From NCBI RefSeq assembly GCF_038051985.1, contig NZ_CP150291.1:2046001-2110000 (forward strand): a DNA stretch of 64,000 nt, written 5' to 3'. The notes below the pieces were generated by a model. The model had not been told where the DNA came from and ran no database searches. It saw only the letters and a program-made list of their open reading frames with translations. Source of the DNA: Solibacillus sp. FSL H8-0523. GTDB lineage: Bacteria; Bacillota; Bacilli; Bacillales_A; Planococcaceae. Both the position numbers and the translations under genes were made by a program. Position 1 is the stretch's first letter; the number at the start of each line of letters is the position of its first letter. Below, piece by piece: positions 18,107-25,720 of the stretch.

Positions 18107-18571
18107 ATGAGTAAAGAAGTAGGGAAAATATTTGTGGAAAGATTAACGAATAATAGCGATCCGTTATCGAACATTGTCACCGTGCACCTTTTTTGTGAAA
18201 ATGCCATTAATAGCCTGATAAAAGCCAAAGCAGTTGGGGTCGAGGATTTTACGAAAAAAAATCGAGGCGACTCCTACATTCCAATCCTGGATTCAAATTA
18301 TGCCATCAAATTATATTTTGTCTTTTCAATGGGGTTAATCGAGCAAAAACTGTATGAAAATTTAAGGTTGCTGAATAATTGGCGAAATAAAGCCGCGCAC
18401 AATATTCATGAAGAAATCAAAAGGCTACCGATGGATTTTCATCAATTTAATGAAAAGAAGTCAAAAATTTCAACAGAATCAACTGAAAATGAAATTGTCA
18501 TCGGTGTGGCATTTGCAACCTATGTGGAACTGCATAAGTTTATTGAAGAAACGTATGAAATAAACTTATAA
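18107..18571 (+). CDS. HEPN-like domain protein
   Basis: This is a 154-residue all-helical protein. The segment LYENLRLLNNWRNKAAHNIHEE has the R-x4-H arrangement (RNKAAH) that marks the active site of HEPN ribonucleases and nucleotide-binding HEPN proteins, preceded by a long amphipathic helix and an N-terminal helix containing HLFCENAINSLIKAK. No separate domain or partner is fused. The ATG lies after AAAAGGAG. No MNT/antitoxin gene is adjacent, so it is either an orphan, a DUF4145-type relative or part of an unrecognised system. Confidence 0.65.
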   Translation: MSKEVGKIFVERLTNNSDPLSNIVTVHLFCENAINSLIKAKAVGVEDFTKKNRGDSYIPILDSNYAIKLYFVFSMGLIEQKLYENLRLLNNWRNKAAHNIHEEIKRLPMDFHQFNEKKSKISTESTENEIVIGVAFATYVELHKFIEETYEINL

Positions 18572-18603
18572 GTGAGGGGATTTTTAAAAAGCTTTAGCAA
18601 ATA

Positions 18604-18640
18604 AAAAAATCATCATCCCGTACTAACGAGAAAGATGACT
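18604..18640 (-). terminator. leftward terminator serving the 36-aa gene
   Basis: On the minus strand TCATC...CGT pairs with ACGGGATGA (small internal loop) and is followed by ATTTTTTTA. It lies 35 nt after the stop of the small gene at 18675-18785. Confidence 0.55.
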
Positions 18641-18661
18641 TGTGATGTAATATTTGAGCGA

Positions 18662-18705
18662 AACCTTTTGAGAGTTAGTTCTCAAAAGGTTGTGGCTTTT
18701 TCTTC
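18662..18705. repeat. 12-bp inverted repeat at the end of the 36-aa gene
   Basis: AACCTTTTGAGA pairs perfectly with TCTCAAAAGGTT around a 6-nt loop. Towards the right it is followed by a T-rich run (GGCTTTTTCTT), so it can also act as a terminator for the HEPN gene. Confidence 0.6.
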
Positions 18706-18785
18706 CATTCGATTCCGCTCGAAACGCAACCAAATGTCACGATTAATAATAAAACAAATAATGTGTTGTGTAACCAATACGGCAT
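18675..18785 (-). CDS. small single-span membrane protein (36 aa)
   Basis: This short frame begins MPYWLHNTLFVLLLIVTFGC and ends KKKPQPFEN. It starts at an ATG placed 5-6 nt after GAGGAG, the strongest kind of ribosome site in this window. One membrane segment fills residues 8-20, followed by a basic tail. A T-tracted hairpin lies downstream. The stop sits inside a 12-bp inverted repeat (18662-18691). The function is unknown; it may be too short for routine gene callers. Confidence 0.6.
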   Translation of the reverse strand: MPYWLHNTLFVLLLIVTFGCVSSGIEWKKKPQPFEN

Positions 18786-18917
18786 GTAGGCTCCTCTTCT
18801 CTTGTTGCTGTCGTTTATTGTGTGTTAAATTATTTTACCATACTAATGAGCCGGCATCTAATTGTACGATTCAGTTAATTCGAGAGCCACCTTTACTCAC
18901 GTTTATTTGAAGTAGGC

Positions 18918-18972
18918 AGTAAGCATCCCGCAGTTGTGGCTCATCACCATAATGCGGGGTTGCTTTTACGAA
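18918..18972 (+). terminator. terminator-like hairpin
   Basis: AAGCATCCCGCA pairs with TGCGGGGTTGCTT with small bulges, followed by TTTAC. It lies about 350 nt after the HEPN gene and 80 nt before the DUF3139 gene, and no gene between obviously needs it. Confidence 0.45.
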
Positions 18973-19005
18973 TTTAGTCTTACTTTTTTGATTGCTGGGT
19001 CACTT

Positions 19006-19029
19006 GTATAATATATGTAAATATTATAC
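19006..19029. promoter_or_regulatory. palindrome overlapping a -10 element (possible operator)
   Basis: GTATAATA (19006-19013) and TATTATAC (19022-19029) form an 8-bp inverted repeat that includes a TATAAT box just before the DUF3139 gene. A repressor site is possible, but the AT-rich composition makes chance occurrence plausible. Confidence 0.3.
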
Positions 19030-19050
19030 AATAAATAAAGGGCGTTATCT

Positions 19051-19398
19051 TTGAAAAAAGGGCTGATTGCGCTCATCATCATACTAATGATCGTGCTAAT
19101 ACCAATTAGCTACGTTCAAATTAACAAAGTACTTTTCAAAAATCACGTACTCGATTATTTAACAACCGAGCAGCACTATGAGAAAGCCGATATTCAACAA
19201 ATTGAAGGGATATGGGGCAAAAAGCTCCCAGCGTTTTATGTGACTGTGATTTTCACGGACGAGCCCAATGTGAGGTATACATATTTTGCGCATGGGAAAG
19301 TGCATCAATTTGAATATGAAACATTAGATGGTCAACAGCTTGAACCAGAGCAATTGACCCATTATCAAGAGCCAAACTATAAATACGAACTAAAATAG
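19051..19398 (+). CDS. DUF3139-like membrane-anchored protein
   Basis: This 115-residue protein has one N-terminal membrane segment (LIALIIILMIVLIPISYVQI) and an extracytoplasmic alpha/beta domain with YEKADIQQIEGIWGKKLPAFYVTVIFTDEP, which matches my memory of the DUF3139 family of small Bacillales membrane-anchored proteins. The start is a TTG after AAAGGGCG. The lipoprotein gene begins 70 nt downstream without an obvious terminator between, so the two may be co-transcribed. The function is unknown. Confidence 0.7.
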   Translation: MKKGLIALIIILMIVLIPISYVQINKVLFKNHVLDYLTTEQHYEKADIQQIEGIWGKKLPAFYVTVIFTDEPNVRYTYFAHGKVHQFEYETLDGQQLEPEQLTHYQEPNYKYELK

Positions 19399-19467
19399 CT
19401 TGAAGTGATAATAATTTGTGAAAAAGGGTATATTTCTATGTGTGCAATAGAAAAGGGGGCAGAACGA

Positions 19468-20313
19468 ATGAAGAAACATTACTTTTTAGCGACATCCGCA
19501 CTTGCTGTTTTAGCATTAGCAGCGTGTGGCGATACGGCAGCGCCTGTTACAGGGACTCAAGACGAATCTAACTTAACGTTACAGCAAGTATTTGACAAAG
19601 CCATTGAACGTCAACAAACATTAAAAAATGTTCATGCAGCTGTTGATATGAAACAAGAGATGGAAATGGAATTTGAAGGGCAACAAATGCTCTTTACAAC
19701 CGCATCTAATTTTGAAATGGACGCTCAGCAAAGCCCGCTCGCAATGTTTATGACAGGCACGGTAGCGATGGATATGGGCGGCGAAATGATGGAAATGCCA
19801 CTTGAAATGTATATGACCGAAGCAGATGGATTTTATATGTTAAATGCTGAAGCGAATGAATGGATGAAATTGCCGGATGATCAATACGAGCAAATGTTAG
19901 CGCAAACCGGAGCCCAGGCCGATGCTACCGCACAACTTGAACAGTTGAAACAATTTGTCGAAGATTTTGAGTTTAAACAGGACGACAAGAACTATTTACT
20001 AACACTTCATGTTGAAGGAGAAAAATTCAAAGAACTCGTTATGGGGCAGCTTGGAACGAGTTTGAGTGAATTGACAGAGCAAAGTGGAGATGTATTTGAA
20101 ACGATGGCATTTGAAGACTCAAAATATGAGTTAACCATTAATAAAGAAACGTTTGATACCGAAGAAATGACAATGGATTTAACAATATTAATGGATGAGC
20201 AAGGCCAGCAATCAAAAATCACAACTGACGCCACTATCAACTATTCGAAATTTGATCAATTAGATGAAATCAAAATACCGGATGAAGTCAAAAACAAAGC
20301 GATTTCGGAGTAA
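19468..20313 (+). CDS. DUF6612/LolA-like lipoprotein
   Basis: This 281-residue lipoprotein has a signal ending LALAAC (lipidated Cys at about residue 20) and a mature domain rich in Met and acidic residues. The pattern (LTLQQVFDKAIERQQTLKNVHAAVDMKQEMEM, then repeated beta strands ending TINYSKFDQLDEIKIPDEV) is that of Bacillus lipoproteins resembling LolA/LppX folds. The role is probably lipid or hydrophobic-ligand binding at the membrane surface (inference). The ATG at 19468 lies after AAAAGGGGG; the longer open frame from 19405 lacks a signal-like start. A terminator follows. Confidence 0.8.
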   Translation: MKKHYFLATSALAVLALAACGDTAAPVTGTQDESNLTLQQVFDKAIERQQTLKNVHAAVDMKQEMEMEFEGQQMLFTTASNFEMDAQQSPLAMFMTGTVAMDMGGEMMEMPLEMYMTEADGFYMLNAEANEWMKLPDDQYEQMLAQTGAQADATAQLEQLKQFVEDFEFKQDDKNYLLTLHVEGEKFKELVMGQLGTSLSELTEQSGDVFETMAFEDSKYELTINKETFDTEEMTMDLTILMDEQGQQSKITTDATINYSKFDQLDEIKIPDEVKNKAISE

Positions 20314-20318
20314 TAGCT

Positions 20319-20361
20319 AGCAGTGCAAGAGCAATTTTTGCTCAATTGCACTGCTTTTTTC
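20319..20361 (+). terminator. terminator after the DUF6612-like gene
   Basis: AGCAGTGCA and TGCACTGCT, with an inner GAGCAA/TTGCTC stem, are followed by T6. Confidence 0.9.
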
Positions 20362-20482
20362 TTTGTTATGGGAAACCAAATAAAAAAAATAGCGTCTGTT
20401 CTTTTCTAACTCCTGGTAAACTGCTATTATTGGTATATGTGTGAAATTAGTCATTGTAAATATGAGAGTGGTGAAAATTGAA

Positions 20483-21985
20483 ATGGAAGAACAAAATCAA
20501 AATGGGCAGCAATCAGAAAACAACGAGCAGCAAGTGCAAGCGAAGCCTGCGGGGAAATTTCTTCGTATGAAACCATTTGCTTTAATTATGCTGTTATTCC
20601 TTACCATTGTATTAACTGCGGGGTTAACGATTTTTGCCTTAACATTCGGCGAGAAAAAGGTCGTAGAAGTAAAAGTCCCAGTAGAACGAACTGAATTTAA
20701 ACAGCTGTACGAGGCGTATGACGCATTAAATGCGAAATACTACGAAGATATCGATCAACAACAAGTAATTCACGGTGCAATTAACGGTATGTTTGATGCA
20801 CTCGGAGATCCATACTCGGATTATATGGACAAAGAAGAAGCGACATCGTTCAATGAGAATCTGTCATCAAGCTTCCAAGGCATTGGTGCAGAGATTTCGG
20901 AACGTAATGGCTACGTGATGATTGTTTCGCCAATCAAAAACACGCCAGCTGAAAAAGCAGGATTACAGCCAAAAGATATGGTATTAGCCGTAGATGGCAA
21001 AAGTGTTAAAGGTATGAGCTCTACAGAGGCTGTACTTCTAATCCGTGGTGAAAAGGGAACAGAAGTTACATTAACAATCCAACGTGGTGAGGCAGAACCA
21101 TTTGATGTTACCATCGTTCGTGACGACATTCCGGTTGAAACGGTCTATGGTGAGCTTGATGAAAATGGCATTGCACACTTCCAAATCACATCATTTAGTG
21201 AAAACACTGCAAAAGAATTAGAAATATTAATTAAAGAATTTGATCAACAAGGCATGACTGGCATCATTTTAGATGTTCGTCAAAATCCAGGAGGCTATTT
21301 AAAAGCAGCCATCGATATTTCGAACTTGTTCGTTGAATCTGGTAAAAATATTGTACAGATTCAAGAAAAGGGTCAAGAGCCAGCTGTTGTCACAGCAGAC
21401 AACCGTTCAAAATATAACTTACCAATTACGGTATTAATTGATGAGGGTAGTGCTTCGGCTTCTGAAATTTTAGCAGGTGCGTTAAAAGAATCAATGGGTG
21501 CAACGATTGTTGGGTTAACGTCATTCGGTAAAGGCACAATGCAAGAAGTTCTCTACATGGAAGACGGCGCAAACTTAAAATTCACAACAGGTAAATGGCT
21601 AACACCAGATGGTAACTGGGTGAACGAAAAGGGAATTAAACCTGATGTAGAAGTGAAATACCCAGATTATGCCTCACTACCATATGTAGATCCAGCGCAG
21701 ACGTTTGAAGCAGGGGCAACACATCCAATGATTCAAACGGCTGAACGTATTTTAGAAGTGCTTGGCTATGACCCAGGTGAAGTCGATACTACATTCACTG
21801 ATGAGTCAGTTGACGCATTAAAGCAATACCAAAAAGACCAAGCGTTAGAAGTAACAGGTGTCTTAACGGGTGAAACTACGTATGCATTAATGGATGCGAT
21901 TAGCGAAAAGCTAAAAACAGATGATCCCCAAATTTTAAAAGCAAAAGAATTATTAGGTGGCAACAAAGCATCTAGTGAAGAATAA
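20483..21985 (+). CDS. ctpA: C-terminal processing peptidase (S41, CtpA/CtpB type)
   Basis: This 500-residue membrane-bound serine protease has a Gln-rich cytoplasmic N-tail, a membrane segment near 30-55, a PDZ domain near 115-190 (FQGIGAEISERNG, AEKAGLQPKDMVLAVDGKSVKG), the S41 catalytic domain with the Ser in DEGSASASE (about 323-325) and Lys350 in FGKGTMQ, and a C-terminal PG_binding_1-like domain (near 425-490, DALKQYQKDQALEVTGVLTGETTYALM). In Bacillus, CtpB cleaves SpoIVFA in sporulation, and CtpA relatives act on wall proteins. The PG-binding module suggests a cell-wall location. I use the ATG at 20483; upstream starts in frame (20441, 20462) have no better site. The paralogue identity is uncertain. 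Confidence 0.9.
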   Translation: MEEQNQNGQQSENNEQQVQAKPAGKFLRMKPFALIMLLFLTIVLTAGLTIFALTFGEKKVVEVKVPVERTEFKQLYEAYDALNAKYYEDIDQQQVIHGAINGMFDALGDPYSDYMDKEEATSFNENLSSSFQGIGAEISERNGYVMIVSPIKNTPAEKAGLQPKDMVLAVDGKSVKGMSSTEAVLLIRGEKGTEVTLTIQRGEAEPFDVTIVRDDIPVETVYGELDENGIAHFQITSFSENTAKELEILIKEFDQQGMTGIILDVRQNPGGYLKAAIDISNLFVESGKNIVQIQEKGQEPAVVTADNRSKYNLPITVLIDEGSASASEILAGALKESMGATIVGLTSFGKGTMQEVLYMEDGANLKFTTGKWLTPDGNWVNEKGIKPDVEVKYPDYASLPYVDPAQTFEAGATHPMIQTAERILEVLGYDPGEVDTTFTDESVDALKQYQKDQALEVTGVLTGETTYALMDAISEKLKTDDPQILKAKELLGGNKASSEE

Positions 21986-22030
21986 CACGATGGGCTGGTT
22001 TAGGGATAACCTAAGCCGGCCCATTGTATT
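21986..22030 (+). terminator. terminator-like hairpin after ctpA
   Basis: ATGGGCTGG-TTTAGG pairs with CCTAA-CCGGCCCAT (one bulge) and is followed by TGTATT. Readthrough into the GTPase gene 15 nt later is possible. Confidence 0.55.
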
Positions 22031-22044
22031 AAGGACGTGAAGAG

Positions 22045-22944
22045 ATGAAAGACGTATATTTATTTAGTGGATTTTTAGGCAGTGGGAAAACTTCGATGTT
22101 GACGGACACGATTCGTCAATTTAAAGAACAGGGCTTAAAACCGGCAGTTATTATGAACGAGCTTGGAAAACTACCATTTGACTCACAAGCAGTGGAAGAG
22201 GATGTCCCATTAAAAGAAATGCTCGAAGGCTGTATTTGCTGCAGTGGCGCGGAGAAAACAGAGGCACAAATTCAATCATTATTACATGATCAAGAGTTTG
22301 ATGTACTCATTATTGAAACTACAGGTGCCGCACACCCTGTAGAAGCGTTAGATGCGGTGTATTCGCCGTTATTTGCCGATAAACTTAATATTAAAGGTAT
22401 TGTGACAGTAGCAGACAGCAAGCTGTGGTTAGACCGTGCAAGCCTTACACCGCAAGTACGCTCATTATTTATGGAGCAAATTCGCCACGCGCACCTTTTA
22501 CTCGCAAACAAATCAGATTTACTAACAGAATCTGAGCAAGCGCAGGTTGTTTATGAACTACAAGGCTTTAACTCAAAGGCCTATCTTTTACAAACAACAA
22601 ACGGCCGTGTACCACTAAAGCTCCTACAAAACATGCAGTCAACAACGCGCATCGCAAAAGACGACATCGTTTCTGCGCGCATTGGTGAAAGCTTTAACCT
22701 TGGCTCACGTTTAATCGAGTTCACGACAAGCTTCACGCAAGAGGATTTTGAGGACTGGGTGCGCAGCTTACCAGAAACCGTTTACCGTATGAAGGGGTAT
22801 GTGCCGATTGAAGGCATTAAAAACCCAATGTTATTCCAATATGCATACGGTATGGTGCAATGGCTGCCAGAATACGTGAAAATGGCACCGAATTTGGTGA
22901 TGATCGGTGAAAATATTAAAGACGTACAAGTGATCGGCGAATAG
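22045..22944 (+). CDS. CobW/COG0523-family GTPase (metal chaperone type)
   Basis: This 299-residue G3E GTPase has Walker A GFLGSGKTS, the metal-binding GCICCS motif (CxCC), switch region IIETTGAAHP and base-recognition NKSD. COG0523 proteins supply zinc, cobalt or other metals to client enzymes. The C-terminal CobW_C domain is reduced, as in the YeiR-like subgroup. The ATG follows AAGGACGTG. A ZIP transporter is about 10 kb away, but no link can be claimed. It probably reads through from ctpA or has its own promoter in the short gap. Confidence 0.9.
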   Translation: MKDVYLFSGFLGSGKTSMLTDTIRQFKEQGLKPAVIMNELGKLPFDSQAVEEDVPLKEMLEGCICCSGAEKTEAQIQSLLHDQEFDVLIIETTGAAHPVEALDAVYSPLFADKLNIKGIVTVADSKLWLDRASLTPQVRSLFMEQIRHAHLLLANKSDLLTESEQAQVVYELQGFNSKAYLLQTTNGRVPLKLLQNMQSTTRIAKDDIVSARIGESFNLGSRLIEFTTSFTQEDFEDWVRSLPETVYRMKGYVPIEGIKNPMLFQYAYGMVQWLPEYVKMAPNLVMIGENIKDVQVIGE

Positions 22945-23028
22945 TCGTCAACACCTTTTCAGATGAAAGTGTTGCGTAAATTGGATAAATTTACGCATAA
23001 TGATAGTGGATAAACCGCTAAAACTAGG

Positions 23029-23078
23029 CTTATAGATTGGTAAATGGACAACTTACCAATTTATAGGTCATTTTTTTT
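23029..23078 (+). terminator. terminator before the CAP-protein gene
   Basis: TATAGATTGGTAA pairs with TTACCAATTTATA (one G-U) and is followed by CATTTTTTTT. A second palindrome, GCGTAAATTGGATAAATTTACGC, lies just upstream at about 22974-22996. Confidence 0.8.
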
Positions 23079-23127
23079 GAGATTTTGCATGTACGATGGA
23101 AACACGAACGAAAGGAGATGTACCAAA

Positions 23128-24042
23128 ATGAAAAAATCAGTTCTAACATTTTGTACAGTATTACTTTTAGCAACGCAAGCGCCTGTTGCCAATGCAGAGG
23201 AGGTAAGCGAGAAAGCGAAAGTGAACTACTTCCAATCGGTTTCTGAATATCGATTAAAGGTCAATGCACTATTTAAGATGCAGTGGTCAGTTAAAAAAGT
23301 GGCCGTAACCGAACAAGCCGCTCCTAAAGAAACAATTGAGGAAGTAAAGCAACCAACACATACAACACCAAAAGAAACAACAGTGGAAACAAAGCAAGAA
23401 GCGCCAAAAGCACCGACACAAGAAGTGAAGCAAGAAGCGCCAAAAGCACCGACACAAGAAGTGAAGCAAGAAGCGCCAAAAGCACCGACACAAGAAGTGA
23501 AGCAAGAAGCGCCAAAAGCACCGACACAAGAAGTGAAGCAAGAAGCGCCAAAAGCACCAGCACAAGAAGTTAAACAAGAGGCTCCGAAAGCACCAGCACA
23601 AGTACCAACAGAAAGCGTAACGAAGGCAGAGCCTGTAAAACAAGTGACGCCAGCCGCTTCTGATATTGATGTCATTGAACAGCAAGTCGTTGAATTAACT
23701 AATAAAGAACGTGCAAAATATAGTTTACCAGCACTTGCGATGGACAAGCCCTTAATGGCTGCAGCGCGTGAAAAATCAAAAGATATGCAAGTGAATAACT
23801 ACTTCTCACATACATCGCCAACTTACGGTAGCCCGTTTGACCGTTTGAAAGCGTTAGGAATTTCTTACAGATCTGCTGGTGAAAATATTGCCAAAGGTCA
23901 AACAAGCGCGGCACAAGTAGTCGAAGCTTGGATGAATTCAGAAGGTCACCGCGCGAACATCTTAAACAAAGATTTCACACATATTGGTGTTGGTTACGTG
24001 AAGCAAGGTCATGTATGGACACAACAATTTATTAAAAAATAA
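23128..24042 (+). CDS. exported CAP/SCP-domain protein (YkwD-like) with Pro/Lys repeat linker
   Basis: This 304-residue secreted protein has a signal peptide (ends PVANAEE, about residue 24), a short N-domain, six copies of a 12-residue repeat KQEAPKAPTQEV (residues 89-160) and a C-terminal CAP domain (about 175-304). The CAP motifs are LTNKERAKYSLPAL, HTSPTYGSPFDRL, AGENIAKGQTSAAQVVEAWMNSEGHRANIL and FTHIGVGY. Relatives such as YkwD are wall-associated or spore-associated. The repeat resembles wall-spanning linkers, so the CAP domain is probably held out from the peptidoglycan. The ATG at 23128 has AAAGGAGATG; the frame upstream of it is spurious. Confidence 0.92.
   Translation: MKKSVLTFCTVLLLATQAPVANAEEVSEKAKVNYFQSVSEYRLKVNALFKMQWSVKKVAVTEQAAPKETIEEVKQPTHTTPKETTVETKQEAPKAPTQEVKQEAPKAPTQEVKQEAPKAPTQEVKQEAPKAPTQEVKQEAPKAPAQEVKQEAPKAPAQVPTESVTKAEPVKQVTPAASDIDVIEQQVVELTNKERAKYSLPALAMDKPLMAAAREKSKDMQVNNYFSHTSPTYGSPFDRLKALGISYRSAGENIAKGQTSAAQVVEAWMNSEGHRANILNKDFTHIGVGYVKQGHVWTQQFIKK
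23392..23607 (+). repeat. 36-bp tandem repeat, six copies
   Basis: Six in-frame 36-bp units encode KQEAPKAP(T/A)QEV. Copies 1-4 are essentially identical, and copies 5 and 6 diverge at synonymous and Ala/Thr positions. The near-identity points to recent expansion, and copy number probably varies between strains. The complementary strand is fully open here only because of the repeat. Confidence 0.95.
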
Positions 24043-24050
24043 TGATTAAC

Positions 24051-24080
24051 CGCCTGCTCTAGTTAGAGTGGGCTTTTTGT
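24051..24080 (+). terminator. terminator after the CAP-protein gene
   Basis: GCCTGCTCT pairs with AGAGTGGGC (two G-U pairs) and is followed by T5. Confidence 0.75.
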
Positions 24081-24458
24081 TTAAACTGTTTAAATGTTCG
24101 AATTACTTTATACATATAATAATTTTTTGCCTGTAATGCTACTGAAAATATATGGTTTTAAAGTTCAATGTTGTTAATTTTAGATGAAAAGTTTTCTATG
24201 TTCATGAAATATGCTACAATAAAGAGGATAGTTCATAAGATTAGAACAAAATATTGTTTGATTTTGTTTGAAATGTATGAACAATATCTATACTTTTAAA
24301 ATGAAATGAAAGCCATTATATAACTTTAAAAGCGTACTTGCGACTAGAATAAAATTATATAACTATAGTAAGTTGCGTGACGACAACTGTAGAAAATGCA
24401 TGAATCGCATACATGTTGCATAAAATGGAATAGTCATATTGTTTGTTAGGAGAAACTT
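24081..24458 (+). promoter_or_regulatory. murG upstream region with a long leader
   Basis: This AT-rich stretch has no supported gene. A TACAAT box near 24211 with TTTTCT 17 nt earlier would give a leader of about 240 nt before murG. The leader has short inverted segments (GCATGAATCGCATACATGTTGC), but I recognise no riboswitch class. Confidence 0.4.
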
Positions 24459-25535
24459 ATGAAAGCAAAATCAATTATTTTAACAGGTGGGGGCACAGCT
24501 GGTCATGTTTCATTAAATGAAGCGATTATCCCATCATTAGTAGAAGCAGGCTATGATGTGCATTATATCGGCTCACACGAGGGTATTGAAAAAGAATTAA
24601 TCGGCAACGCCTTCCCGGACATACCGTATCACAGTATTGCAAGTGGGAAATTACGTCGTTACTTCTCGGTACAAAATTTTACCGATCCATTCAAAGTAAT
24701 GGCCGGCGTGTTACAAGCCTTTTCAATTATTAAAAAGGTGAAGCCAAGCGTTATTTTCTCAAAAGGTGGTTTCGTGTCTGTGCCTGTCGTAGTGGCAGCA
24801 AAGTTAGCGAATGTGCCTGTAGTCGTGCATGAATCGGATGTAACACCTGGTTTAGCGAATAAAATCGCCTTACCGTTTGCGTCGCATATTTTCACGGTGT
24901 TTAAAGAAACATTAAAGCATTTACAGCAGGACAAAGCGACATGCACCGGCTCAATCATTCGCCAGCAGCTCTTTGAAGGCAATCGCGAGCGCGGTTTAGC
25001 GTTTTGTGGCTTTACAGCAGAGAAAAAAGTGATGTTAATTATGGGCGGAAGTTTAGGGTCAGTTGTTGTAAATGATGCCGTGCGTGCCAATTTAAAAAAA
25101 CTACTTGAACAATACCAAATTATTCACTTATGTGGTAAAGGTAACAAGGATGCCTCGCTAGAAGGGCTTGAAGGTTATCGTCAGTTTGATTATGTAACAG
25201 ATGAATTACCGGATTTACTTTATGCAGCTGACTTTATCGTGTCACGCGCCGGTTCGAATTCTATTTTCGAATTTTTAGCGCTACACAAGCCGATGCTGTT
25301 AATCCCATTATCCGCAGCAAAAAGTCGCGGGGATCAAATTTTAAACGCACGCCTGTTTAAAAAGCAAGGCTTCGCGCATGTATTAGACGAGGATACGATG
25401 ACAAAAGAGTCATTCTATCAAGCAGTTCAGGACTTAGCAGCGAATTCGGAAGAAATGATCGACAAAATGTTTGATGTCGAACGTCCAAAAACACCAGCAG
25501 AAATGGTGTCACTGATTACACAATACGAAAAATAG
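24459..25535 (+). CDS. murG: MurG, lipid II synthase (GlcNAc transferase)
   Basis: MurG transfers GlcNAc from UDP-GlcNAc to lipid I at the cytoplasmic face, making lipid II. This 358-residue protein has the donor/acceptor loops [14 protein letters not shown] and [37 protein letters not shown] and the UDP-GlcNAc site [23 protein letters not shown]. The first loop reads GHVSLNEA where many MurGs have GHVxPAxA, a Bacillales variant. The ATG follows TTAGGAG. It stands alone, away from any division/cell-wall (dcw) genes, and may be a second copy. Confidence 0.93.
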   Translation: MKAKSIILTGGGTAGHVSLNEAIIPSLVEAGYDVHYIGSHEGIEKELIGNAFPDIPYHSIASGKLRRYFSVQNFTDPFKVMAGVLQAFSIIKKVKPSVIFSKGGFVSVPVVVAAKLANVPVVVHESDVTPGLANKIALPFASHIFTVFKETLKHLQQDKATCTGSIIRQQLFEGNRERGLAFCGFTAEKKVMLIMGGSLGSVVVNDAVRANLKKLLEQYQIIHLCGKGNKDASLEGLEGYRQFDYVTDELPDLLYAADFIVSRAGSNSIFEFLALHKPMLLIPLSAAKSRGDQILNARLFKKQGFAHVLDEDTMTKESFYQAVQDLAANSEEMIDKMFDVERPKTPAEMVSLITQYEK

Positions 25536-25542
25536 TGATTTA

Positions 25543-25574
25543 CCGGGGTGACTTAAGCACCTCGGCTTTTTTTT
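25543..25574 (+). terminator. terminator after murG
   Basis: CCGGGGTG and CACCTCGG form an 8-bp stem (one G-U), followed by CTTTTTTTT. Confidence 0.85.
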
Positions 25575-25665
25575 ATACAAATTGTTTCTTGAACCGGGCA
25601 CATTTATTTAGTAGTTGAAATCCATTAACGTTAACACCGCTTTGGGGACTGAAAGTTAGGAATCG

Positions 25666-25703
25666 ATCAGCCCTATTCAATTGAATTGGGCTGATTTTGA
25701 TTA
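25666..25703 (+). repeat. 30-bp near-perfect palindrome
   Basis: ATCAGCCCTATTC / GAATTGGGCTGAT around AATT has a single internal mismatch pair, followed by TTTTGATT. It is a stable hairpin between convergent genes, probably an accessory terminator; a protein site is less likely. Confidence 0.6.
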
Positions 25704-25720
25704 CTATGAGCATGGTTTCT

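Noticed and set aside
18635-18910. 91-codon plus-strand frame after the HEPN gene
   Set aside because: It runs through two hairpins, has no ribosome site, is Arg/Cys-rich in a random way, and overlaps the better supported 36-aa gene on the other strand.
23392-23607. CRISPR array
   Set aside because: The repeats are directly adjacent, in frame and without spacers, and encode a protein linker.
23226-23747. Long minus-strand reading frame of about 170 codons opposite the CAP gene
   Set aside because: It exists only because the 36-bp repeat lacks minus-strand stops; the plus-strand product has a signal peptide, repeats and a CAP domain.
24220-24458. Riboswitch in front of murG
   Set aside because: The leader is AT-rich with short inverted segments, but no conserved core of a known class could be recognised.
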